64,000 nt of DNA from Halomonas denitrificans (GTDB lineage Bacteria > Pseudomonadota > Gammaproteobacteria > Xanthomonadales > Wenzhouxiangellaceae): NCBI GenBank assembly GCA_019800895.1, contig JAHVKF010000004.1, positions 62,001 to 126,000 on the forward strand, written 5' to 3'. The position numbers were made by a program, and so were the translations under genes. Within the stretch, counting starts at the first letter, position 1. Each line of letters starts with the position of its first letter. Positions 26,510 to 34,407 of this stretch are shown here, one piece after another. A model generated the notes under the pieces. It was not told where the DNA came from and did no database searches. It saw only the letters and a list, made by a program, of their open reading frames with translations.

Positions 26510-26747
26510 ACCGCAGATGAACGCAGATGGACGCAGATGAAGGCAAGCGAGGCTGCTTGCAGTACGGCGGCTGCGGCCTCTCTTCATATTCTTCTTCGGC
26601 GCGATTCCGGTCGCAGCAGTGGCTTAAGAAGAGTGCCACCTGCCGGTCCGAATGAACGACGCACTGCACTCCGCATGTCGTCCGTTGTGCTCGGCTGTCG
26701 ACCAAGCTTCGTTGTTTTAATCTGCGTTTATCTGCGTAATCTGCGGT
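26510..26747. repeat. intergenic element bounded by inverted CGCAGAT-type repeats, copy 2
   Basis: The left arm (26510-26544) is identical to bases 11126-11160 over 35 positions. The right arm (26720-26747) is the inverted form, one base shorter than in copy 1. The interior of about 175 bases does not resemble that of copy 1 and codes for nothing I can support. It fills the gap between mscS and the convergent proS. Confidence 0.8.
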
Positions 26748-26764
26748 AAACGGCCTTTCGCTGA

Positions 26765-28480
26765 TCAGCGTTTGCCCGCGAGTTCGAGCGCGAAGGCTTC
26801 CACTTCGTCCACCTTCACCTCGCCGCCTTCGCCGCCCCTGCGGCGGTATTCGACGATGCCGTTGTCCAGGCCCTTGTCGCCGATGACCAGGGCGTGGGGA
26901 ATGCCGAGCAGTTCGACGTCGCCGAACATCACGCCCGGGCGCAGCGGACGGTCGTCCATCAGCACGTCGATGCCGGCGGCGGTGAGCTTCTCGTACAGTG
27001 CGTCGGCGAACTGCCTCACCCGCGTCGACTTGTGGTGGTTCAGCGGCAGCAGGGCGATCGAGAACGGGGCCAGCGGTTCCGGCCAGATGATTCCGCGCTC
27101 GTCGTGGTTCTGCTCGATGGCCGCCGCGACGATACGCGACACCCCGACGCCGTAGCAGCCCATCCAGGGATGCTGGCCGCGGCCGTTCTCGTCCATGACC
27201 ACGGCGTTCATCGCCGCGGAGTACTTGGTACCCAGCTGGAAGATGTGGCCGACCTCGATGCCGCGGATCAGCGACAGCGGCCCGGACCCGTCGGGCGCCG
27301 GGTCGCCGGCCCGGACGTTGCGCAGGTCCGCGACTTCGGGCAGCGGCACGTCGCGTTCCCAGTTGATGCCGAAGTGGTGTTGCCCATCGACGTTCGCGCC
27401 GGCGGAAAAGTCGCTCATCGCGGCCACGGTGCGGTCGGCGACGGCGGGGATCGGCAGCTCGACCGGGCCCAGGCTGCCCGGACCCGCGCCGATCGCCGCG
27501 CGGATCTCCTCTTCGCTGGCCATGACCAGCGGACTGGCGACCTGCGGGAGCTTCTCGGCCTTGACCGCATTGAGTTCGTGGTCGCCGCGCACCAGCAGCG
27601 CGACGAGGTCGAAGTCCTGATCCTCGGCCGCGTGCACGACCAGTGTCTTGATCGTCTTCTCGATCGGTACATCGAACTGCTCGACCAGCGCGGCGATGGT
27701 ACGGGCGTCCGGCGTATCGACCACGCGCAGGTCCTCCGAGGGCTCCGCGCGCTCGTCGTTGCAGACGGCTTCGGCAAGCTCGACGTTTGCGGCGTAATCG
27801 CCGTTCTCGACGTGGGCGATCAGGTCCTCGCCGGATTCGGCCAGCACGTGGAACTCGTGGCTGGTCGCGCCGCCGATGTTGCCGGAGTCGGCCTTGACCG
27901 CCTTGAACTCCAGGCCCAGGCGCTGGAAGATTCTCGTGTAGGTCGCGTACATGACCTGGTAGAACGCGTCCAGGCCGGCCTCGTCCATGTGGAACGAGTA
28001 GCCGTCCTTCATCAGGAACTCGCGGGCCCGCATCACGCCGAAGCGAGGCCGGATCTCGTCACGGAACTTCGTCTGGATCTGGTAGAAGCAGATCGGCAGC
28101 TGCTTGTAGGAGCGCAACTCCGCCCGGGCGAACTCGGTAATGACTTCCTCGTGCGTCGGTCCGAAGGCGTATTCGCGCCCGGCGCGGTCCGTCATCTTCA
28201 GCAGCAGCGGTCCGAAGTTGTCCCAGCGGTCGCTTTCCTTCCAGAGTTCGGAAGGCTGCACCGAGGGCATCAGCAGTTCCAGGCAACCCGAGGCGTCCAT
28301 TTCCTCGCGCACGACCCGCTCGACCCGCCGCAGGACCCGCAGGCCCAGCGGCGTCCAGGTGTAGATGCCCGAGGTGAGCTTGCGGATCATGCCGCAGCGC
28401 AGCATCAGCTGGTGGCTGACCACTTCGGCATCGGCGGGGACCTCGCGCAGCGTGGCGAGGTGGTAGGCGGTGGTCTTCAT
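26765..28480 (-). CDS. proS: prolyl-tRNA synthetase
   Basis: This class II synthetase charges tRNA-Pro. The 571-residue, bacterial-type protein has motif 1 region [17 protein letters not shown], motif 2 ([26 protein letters not shown]), an inserted editing domain (residues about 225-410 with [18 protein letters not shown]), motif 3 region [18 protein letters not shown], and an anticodon-binding domain ending with [15 protein letters not shown]. Confidence 0.98.
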   Translation of the reverse strand: MKTTAYHLATLREVPADAEVVSHQLMLRCGMIRKLTSGIYTWTPLGLRVLRRVERVVREEMDASGCLELLMPSVQPSELWKESDRWDNFGPLLLKMTDRAGREYAFGPTHEEVITEFARAELRSYKQLPICFYQIQTKFRDEIRPRFGVMRAREFLMKDGYSFHMDEAGLDAFYQVMYATYTRIFQRLGLEFKAVKADSGNIGGATSHEFHVLAESGEDLIAHVENGDYAANVELAEAVCNDERAEPSEDLRVVDTPDARTIAALVEQFDVPIEKTIKTLVVHAAEDQDFDLVALLVRGDHELNAVKAEKLPQVASPLVMASEEEIRAAIGAGPGSLGPVELPIPAVADRTVAAMSDFSAGANVDGQHHFGINWERDVPLPEVADLRNVRAGDPAPDGSGPLSLIRGIEVGHIFQLGTKYSAAMNAVVMDENGRGQHPWMGCYGVGVSRIVAAAIEQNHDERGIIWPEPLAPFSIALLPLNHHKSTRVRQFADALYEKLTAAGIDVLMDDRPLRPGVMFGDVELLGIPHALVIGDKGLDNGIVEYRRRGGEGGEVKVDEVEAFALELAGKR

Positions 28481-28581
28481 CGGACGAAACCGGATAGCGG
28501 GAACAAGCCCGCAAGTCTACCAGTTTGCCGGGGTGGGCCGACCGGGATGGCCGGCCCCGTGGATTCGAACCGCGGAGGCGC

Positions 28582-29031
28582 TCAGCCGGCCTGCTCGTCG
28601 CACCATTGGTCGATGAACGCCTGGGTTTCGGCGATCATCGCTTCCCGGTCCTCGCCCTCGACGTACTCGATCGTCCCGTCGGCGCGCTCGACCTCGATCC
28701 GCCGGCGGTTCTGCAGCCAGAACATGTTCTCGCGGGCCTGGGTACAACGGGCCGCGACCTGCTCCGGATCGGGCTCGCCCTGACGTGGCATCTGCGCCTC
28801 GTCGGCGGCCTCTTCCTCGTCCTCGGGGGCGGGTTCGGGCGCCGTCGAACCTCCGACGCGGCTGACCACGCTGATCGAGGTGTTGACCGTCTCGTAGTCG
28901 CGGTCGTCCGGAGGGCTTGCAGTGAAGTGGGTCGTGCCCTCGTCATCGGTCCACTTGTAGAAGGTCTGCCCCCATCCAGACGTCGAAGCCGCCAGCACCA
29001 GGGCCAGCCCTGCGATCTTCAGGATGTTCAT
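28582..29031 (-). CDS. DUF4124 domain-containing exported protein
   Basis: The 149-residue protein has a signal peptide (ILKIAGLALVLAASTSGWG) and then the DUF4124 motif FYKWTDDEGTTHFTASPP, a short beta-hairpin found in many gammaproteobacterial periplasmic proteins. An acidic linker and a helical C-terminus (ENMFWLQNRRRIEVERADG, QAFIDQWCDEQ) follow. Function is not known. The ATG at 29031 is chosen because the signal peptide begins there. Confidence 0.85.
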   Translation of the reverse strand: MNILKIAGLALVLAASTSGWGQTFYKWTDDEGTTHFTASPPDDRDYETVNTSISVVSRVGGSTAPEPAPEDEEEAADEAQMPRQGEPDPEQVAARCTQARENMFWLQNRRRIEVERADGTIEYVEGEDREAMIAETQAFIDQWCDEQAG

Positions 29032-29294
29032 CGAGTACCGCCCGCTGTAGTCATCGAAGGAACGTCGAGAGTAGCGGCAGACGGTTGCCGGATGCAAGGG
29101 CACGTTGCCGCGATCCCCTCGCTCTTCGTCGCCAACGGCGTCGACTCCATCCTCGGCCCGTTCCTGTCCACCCGGCGGCCGCAGGGGCGTTCACGTCGCA
29201 GCGGCATCGTCTGCAATTGCGTTTAGGATAGGCGTGCGGATCGATGCGCCGAGCGCGTACGAACCCGCTCGACGGCCAACAGCCGAGGAGACGC

Positions 29295-30077
29295 GTGAAC
29301 GCACCCAATTCGGAATCGAACGGCCCGCTGGCGCGCGGCGCGTACCTGCTGCCGAACGCCTTGACCACGGCCGCGCTGATGGCGGGCTTCTACGCGATCA
29401 TCGCCGGGGTTCGCGGAGACACGGTCGCGGCCTGCATCGCGGTGGTCATCGCCGGCGTCCTGGACGGGCTCGACGGCCGGGTCGCCCGCCTGACCGGGAC
29501 CCAGTCGCAGTTCGGCACGCAGTACGACAGCCTGTCGGACCTCGTGTCCTTCGGCCTCGCGCCTGCGCTGCTGGTCTGGAGCTGGTCGCTGGCAACGCTG
29601 GAAGTCGCCGGCCCGCTCGGCCAGAAGATCGGCTGGCTGGTGGCGTTCTTCTACACGGCCTGCGGCGCGCTCCGCCTGGCCCGCTTCAATACGCAGGCGG
29701 GAGTCGCGGACAAGCGCTACTTCCAGGGCCTGGCCAGCCCCGCCGCCGCGGGGACGCTGGTTTCCACGATCTGGTTCTTCGAAAGCCGCGCCATCGACGC
29801 CGAAAGCGTCGCCTGGTCGATGCTGGTGCTGACTGTGGTGCTCGGCGCGCTGATGGTCTCGCGCGTGCGCTACGCGAGCTTCAAGGGCGGTGGTTCGCGG
29901 GAGCGACGGGTCCCGATCGCCTGGATCTTCCTGCTGCTGGTAGTCCTGGTGCTGCTGGCGATCGACGTTCCAGCGGTGCTGTTCACCATCGGGGTGCTGT
30001 ACGTGACCTCCGGCCTGGTTCTGACCGTCCACGGCCGCTACCAGCAGCGGCGCCGGCGGCGCCGCGACGGCCGATGA
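29295..30077 (+). CDS. pssA: CDP-diacylglycerol-serine O-phosphatidyltransferase
   Basis: The enzyme makes phosphatidylserine, the precursor of phosphatidylethanolamine, at the inner membrane. The 260-residue protein has the CDP-alcohol phosphotransferase motif, with the DG-x2-AR and D-x3-D residues visible in LDGLDGRVARLTG and YDSLSDLVSFG, and about seven membrane segments. The GTG at 29295 has the ribosome site GAGGAG. An ATG at 29244 is also in frame, but a TAGGAT box at 29224-29229 would leave it only an eight-base leader. Confidence 0.9.
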   Translation: MNAPNSESNGPLARGAYLLPNALTTAALMAGFYAIIAGVRGDTVAACIAVVIAGVLDGLDGRVARLTGTQSQFGTQYDSLSDLVSFGLAPALLVWSWSLATLEVAGPLGQKIGWLVAFFYTACGALRLARFNTQAGVADKRYFQGLASPAAAGTLVSTIWFFESRAIDAESVAWSMLVLTVVLGALMVSRVRYASFKGGGSRERRVPIAWIFLLLVVLVLLAIDVPAVLFTIGVLYVTSGLVLTVHGRYQQRRRRRRDGR

Positions 30078-30601
30078 CCGTCGCGCCGAGCTCGCGTCGC
30101 CGCCTGGCGGCAATGGACATCGACGTCTGGGTCCGGCGGGACCGCGAGCCCGCCGCCGGGACCGCGTCGGACGCTGCCGCACAGGCATCCTCCGGATCCG
30201 CGAGCGGGTCACCGACCGGCACTGGAGTCGACTGCGGAACGACCGGCGCGCCGTCGAGGGCCGCGGCAGGCCCGCGAATCCGGCTGGCCTCCGGGCGCGG
30301 CCGCTGGCTGCTACTGATCGATGATGCGGGCGCGGCCGAGGACCAGCGCTTCCTCGACGACCTGCGCGGTCTGCTCGGGATCGACCAGGTCCGCTTCGGG
30401 CGCTGGTCCGACAGTGCCGAGTCCGGGGTCGCGGCCGAGGACTGGCCCGAGCGCGGTATCGAGTGGGTCCTCGACTTCGGCGGCGGGTCGGTGGAGCATC
30501 CGGCGGTGCTGAATCTGCCCCGGCTGACCGAACTCCGCGAGTCCGGTTCCGCGCGCAAGGCGCTCTGGCAGGCCTTGCGTCCACTGCTGCCGGCGGCTTG
30601 A
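30074..30601 (+). CDS. unknown protein in the holD position upstream of rimI
   Basis: The 175-residue protein begins RRRLAAMDIDVWVRRDRE, has a low-complexity Ala/Ser/Gly middle, and ends with an alpha/beta region (RWLLLIDDAGAAEDQRFLDDL, ALRPLLP). The start overlaps the stop of pssA by four bases and the gene runs into rimI. In E. coli the gene before rimI is holD (DNA polymerase III psi subunit). The short N-terminal helix and the pairing with holC elsewhere in this window fit a diverged psi-like protein. That identity is inference. Confidence 0.55.
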   Translation: MTVAPSSRRRLAAMDIDVWVRRDREPAAGTASDAAAQASSGSASGSPTGTGVDCGTTGAPSRAAAGPRIRLASGRGRWLLLIDDAGAAEDQRFLDDLRGLLGIDQVRFGRWSDSAESGVAAEDWPERGIEWVLDFGGGSVEHPAVLNLPRLTELRESGSARKALWQALRPLLPAA

Positions 30602-30613
30602 CGGCGAGCCCCG

Positions 30614-31108
30614 ATGGCCGCGGTCCTCCAGCCCGAGATCGCCATCCGGCCGATGCGCCGGGACGACGTGCGAACCGTCCACGAGATCGAAGAGGCGTCG
30701 TATCCCTACCCGTGGACCCGGGGCGTCTTCTCCGACTGCATGAGGGTCGGCTACTGTTGCCGGGTCGCGGAGGTCGATCGCGGCATCGGCGGCTACATGA
30801 TCCTGTCGGCTGCGGCCGGCGAGGCCCACCTGCTCAATCTGTGCGTCGCACCTTCACTGCGCGGCACCGGTCTTGCGCGCAGCCTGCTCGACACCGCGCT
30901 GGTCGAGGCTCGCCTGCTCAAGGCGCATCGCCTGTTTCTCGAAGTCCGGCCGAGCAACCGTCGCGCGATCGAGCTCTATCGAAGGAACGACTTCCGGGTG
31001 ATCGGCAAACGACCGGGCTACTACCCGGCCGACGACGGCCGCGAGGACGCGCTGGTCATGGTCCGTCACCTCGACGACCGGGCCGTCGGGCCGGATAACG
31101 TGGAATGA
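30614..31108 (+). CDS. rimI: ribosomal protein bS18 alanine N-acetyltransferase RimI
   Basis: This GNAT acetyltransferase acts on the N-terminus of ribosomal protein S18. The 164-residue protein has EIEEASYPYPWTRGVF, the acetyl-CoA-binding LLNLCVAPSLRGTGLARSLLD (R-x-x-G-x-G/A form), and LEVRPSNRRAIELYRRNDFRVIGKRPGYY, all typical of RimI. The stop overlaps the start of the nitrilase gene by four bases. Confidence 0.93.
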   Translation: MAAVLQPEIAIRPMRRDDVRTVHEIEEASYPYPWTRGVFSDCMRVGYCCRVAEVDRGIGGYMILSAAAGEAHLLNLCVAPSLRGTGLARSLLDTALVEARLLKAHRLFLEVRPSNRRAIELYRRNDFRVIGKRPGYYPADDGREDALVMVRHLDDRAVGPDNVE

Positions 31109-32085
31109 GCGGTCGAAGCCCCGAAGGACGAATCCGGATCGCGGCGGCGCAGATCGCTCCGGCCTGGCTGGATCGGGCGTCCACCCTGGACCGGGTGGTC
31201 GCCGCGATCGAGACGGCGGCCGCCGAGGGCGCCCGCCTGGTCGCGTTCGGCGAGTGCCTGGTTCCCGGTTATCCGTTCTGGGTCGAGCGCACCGACGGCG
31301 CGCGCTTCGAGTCCCCGGTCCAGGCCGAGCTGTGGGCGCATTACGTCGACCAGGCCGTGGACCTCGATGCCGGCCACCTCGATGGAGTCGTGGAGGCGGC
31401 GCGTCGCAGCGCCATTGCCGTGGTCCTCGGCGTGCTCGAACGGCCTTCCGAGCGCGGCGAGAGCGTCTACGCCAGCGCGGTCTCGATCGATCCGTCGGGC
31501 GAGGTCCGCGCCGTGCATCGCAAGCTGATGCCGACCCACGAGGAGCGGCTGGTCTGGGCCGTGGGCGACGGTCACGGCCTGCGGACCTGGCCGCTCGACG
31601 GCTTCACGGTCGGGGCGCTGAACTGCTGGGAGAACTGGATGCCCCTGGCCCGCGCCAGCCTGCAGGCCCAGGGCGAGGACCTGCACGTCGCGATCTGGCC
31701 GGGCAATCCTCGAAACACGGCCGACATCACCCGCTTCATGGCGCGCGAAGGACGCAGCTTCGTGCTGTCGGTCTCGGGCCTGATGCGGGCCGGAGATCTC
31801 GATGCACGACGGCTCGCCGGCCTGCCGCAGGCCGACGCCCTGAACGCCGCATCCCGGGACCTGCCGTGGGCGCGCGGAGGTTCCTGCGTCGCCGGGCCCG
31901 ACGGCGAGTGGGTGCTCGAACCGGTGCTGGACGCCTCCGGGGTGTTCGTCGCCGAGATCGATTCCTCTGCGGTCCGGCGCGCTCGCCAGAGCTTCGATGC
32001 GGCCGGCCACTATTCGCGGCCCGACGTGTTCGAACTCCGCGTCGATCGCCGGCGCCAGCGGCTGGGACGGTTCGAGGACGACTGA
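31105..32085 (+). CDS. nitrilase-superfamily carbon-nitrogen hydrolase
   Basis: The 326-residue protein has the catalytic set Glu50 (FGECLVPGYPFW), Lys140 (HRKLMPTHEERLVW) and Cys174 (NCWENWMPLAR). The last motif, with Glu176, is characteristic of true nitrilases (branch 1), which hydrolyse organic nitriles to acids and ammonia, rather than amidases. The substrate is not known. It is translationally coupled to rimI (ATGA). Confidence 0.88.
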   Translation: MSGRSPEGRIRIAAAQIAPAWLDRASTLDRVVAAIETAAAEGARLVAFGECLVPGYPFWVERTDGARFESPVQAELWAHYVDQAVDLDAGHLDGVVEAARRSAIAVVLGVLERPSERGESVYASAVSIDPSGEVRAVHRKLMPTHEERLVWAVGDGHGLRTWPLDGFTVGALNCWENWMPLARASLQAQGEDLHVAIWPGNPRNTADITRFMAREGRSFVLSVSGLMRAGDLDARRLAGLPQADALNAASRDLPWARGGSCVAGPDGEWVLEPVLDASGVFVAEIDSSAVRRARQSFDAAGHYSRPDVFELRVDRRRQRLGRFEDD

Positions 32086-32190
32086 GGCCGGCTCCAGCGG
32101 GTTCACGGACAGCACCGGCGGCCCGCGTTGGCCGGATTCGCCCACGGATTCCGATTGCAGGGTGAACCCCGGTCTTCGTGGAGCCGTACG

Positions 32191-34407
32191 ATGCATCGAA
32201 TCCTGCTGATCCTGGCCGCCGTCGCGGCCTTGCCGCTGTCAGCCGATGAACGGATCGAGCGACTGATGGAAACGCCCTGGCGTCCCGGCGTCGGCGACGA
32301 TGGCCCATCGCGCGGGGTGCCCGTCCTTCGCGTCGGCAACGATCCGTCGTGCGACTTCACCGCCTCGCCCTCGATCAACGGACTGCAGCAGGCCATCGAC
32401 GCGGCGGCCTCGGACGCCAACGGCGCGGCCGAAACCGAAATCCGCCTGGCCAACACCGGCCAGTACGTGAATCGGCGCTTCTTCATCAACGACCTGGCCG
32501 ATCAGACCGTTCGCCTGGTCGGCGGCTTCGTCAACTGTGCGTCGGCGGGCCCCACCGGTGCACGGACCGTGCTCGATCGCGGCACCGCATCGGCCGGACC
32601 GGTCCTGTTGATCGATCAGGTCGCCTCGCTGGAGAACGTGTTCCTCGAGAACCTCGAGCTGCGCGGCGGCAGCGGTAGCGCCGGCGGCGGCATGGAGATC
32701 CGCAACAACAATTTCGTGATCGCCACCGACGTGAGGACGACCCAGAACTCGGCGAGCTCCGGCGGTGGAATCGCCGTCGGCGACACGAACGACGGCACCC
32801 AGACCCTGTTGTGGCTACTCGGGGATTCCGACGTCACCGCGAATACGGCGACCGCGTTCGGCGGCGGCATCTCCTGCAGTGGCGCGCAGGCCAGCATGGT
32901 GATCGATACGGACGTGTCCGTGTCGGGGAACTCGACGGCCATTTCCGGCGGCGGGCTGAGCGTGCGCTCCGGTTGCGTCGCCGATGTCTACGCGAGCTTC
33001 CCGGACGGCATCTACGAGAATTCGGCGGGCACGGGCGGCGGCATCGCTGCCAGCAACGGCGGGCGCGTCAACGTGGTCGGCGGCGAGCAGGGATTCTTCG
33101 GCTTCGGCGACGCCGATCGCCGAACCACGGTGGACGGCAATACGGCGACGGAGAACGGAGGCGGCCTGTTCGTGACCGGCGCCGGAACCCTGGTGCGCAT
33201 GACCGATGCCGTTCTCCGGGTCAATCGGGCCGATGACGACGGCGACGGCGACGGCAGCGGCGGTGGTGCGTGGGTCGGCAGCATGGCTCGCCTGGAGATC
33301 GATCGCACGCTGGACGACGAAGCCTGTCACTCGGTCGTCCGCTGCAGCGACGTGGCCGGCAACTCGGCGGTGCAGGGCGGCGGAATCTTCGTGCGTGGAA
33401 ACGGTACCGAGGTCGATGTCCGCCAGACCTGGTTCACGCTGAACTCGGCCTCCGACAGCGGGGCGGCGCTGTATTCCACGTTGGCCGGCGGCGAACTTCC
33501 ACCGGACTCCGTCGATGTCTACCTCGAAGGCAACGTGTTCACCGGCCACCCCATGGCCGGGAATGCCGAGGTCGTGACCCTGAACTTCGGCAACGACGCC
33601 CGCCTCGTCTACAACACCTTCGCCGGCAATGCCGACTCCGAATTCGATTCCGCGGTCTTCCTCAATACCAGCAACAACGTCGACTTTTTCGGCAACCTGG
33701 TCGCCGAGAGTCCGGGTCGCGTCTTCTCGGGGATCTGGGGGTCACCGAGCTTTCCGAACATCGGCAGCGCCGCCTGCGTGGTCGCCCACGAGATCGCATC
33801 GCTACCGCCGGGCAGCACCGACAGCGTGGCCGCCGACGCCATGCTCGACGGCGGGCTGCGACCCACCGGTGTTTCGCCCGCGGTCGACTTCTGCGATGCG
33901 GCCACCTACCCGATCCTCGAGCCCGACCTGGAAAACCTGCCGCGCGGCGTCGACACGGCCGGGGTGACCAACGGGCTGGGACCTTTCGATCTCGGCGCGC
34001 TCGAGTTCCGCGGCACCATCGACGGCGGCGAGGTCGCGTTCATCGACCTACTTGTGGAAATGAACGAGGGCGATCCCGCGCGGACACTGCTGCTGCGCCG
34101 GACCGGTGCGGCGCAGGGCGAGGCCCGCATCCGGGTGCAGACGGTGGCCGGCAGCGCCATGCCGGGCAGCGATTTTGCTCCGATCGATACGGTGGTGACC
34201 TGGGCCGACGGCGACAATCTCCCGAAGAGCGTCGTGCTGGGCCTGGTCGACGACGGCGTGGGCGAAGATCGCGAGCGCCTGACGATCCAGCTTTCGATCG
34301 ACGGCGGCACAGGGACGCTGGGCGCGCCCAGCACGTTGCCGGTGACGATCTACGACGACGATGCCGGCGTGTTTGCCGACGGCTTCGAGGGGCCGGGTTC
34401 GCTCTGA
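32191..34407 (+). CDS. secreted right-handed beta-helix protein with Calx-beta-like C-terminus
   Basis: The 738-residue protein has a signal peptide (RILLILAAVAALPLSA). A parallel beta-helix follows, with many repeats containing GGG and N-S-A patterns (NSASSGGGIAVGD, NTATENGGGLFV, NSAVQGGGIFV), as in choice-of-anchor Q proteins. A Calx-beta-like domain lies near residues 620-725 (FIDLLVEMNEGDPARTLLLRRTG). It ends VFADGFEGPGSL; tails with a DGFE core are common on exported proteins of this group and may be a sorting or fold feature. Ligand and role are unknown. Confidence 0.8.
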   Translation: MHRILLILAAVAALPLSADERIERLMETPWRPGVGDDGPSRGVPVLRVGNDPSCDFTASPSINGLQQAIDAAASDANGAAETEIRLANTGQYVNRRFFINDLADQTVRLVGGFVNCASAGPTGARTVLDRGTASAGPVLLIDQVASLENVFLENLELRGGSGSAGGGMEIRNNNFVIATDVRTTQNSASSGGGIAVGDTNDGTQTLLWLLGDSDVTANTATAFGGGISCSGAQASMVIDTDVSVSGNSTAISGGGLSVRSGCVADVYASFPDGIYENSAGTGGGIAASNGGRVNVVGGEQGFFGFGDADRRTTVDGNTATENGGGLFVTGAGTLVRMTDAVLRVNRADDDGDGDGSGGGAWVGSMARLEIDRTLDDEACHSVVRCSDVAGNSAVQGGGIFVRGNGTEVDVRQTWFTLNSASDSGAALYSTLAGGELPPDSVDVYLEGNVFTGHPMAGNAEVVTLNFGNDARLVYNTFAGNADSEFDSAVFLNTSNNVDFFGNLVAESPGRVFSGIWGSPSFPNIGSAACVVAHEIASLPPGSTDSVAADAMLDGGLRPTGVSPAVDFCDAATYPILEPDLENLPRGVDTAGVTNGLGPFDLGALEFRGTIDGGEVAFIDLLVEMNEGDPARTLLLRRTGAAQGEARIRVQTVAGSAMPGSDFAPIDTVVTWADGDNLPKSVVLGLVDDGVGEDRERLTIQLSIDGGTGTLGAPSTLPVTIYDDDAGVFADGFEGPGSL

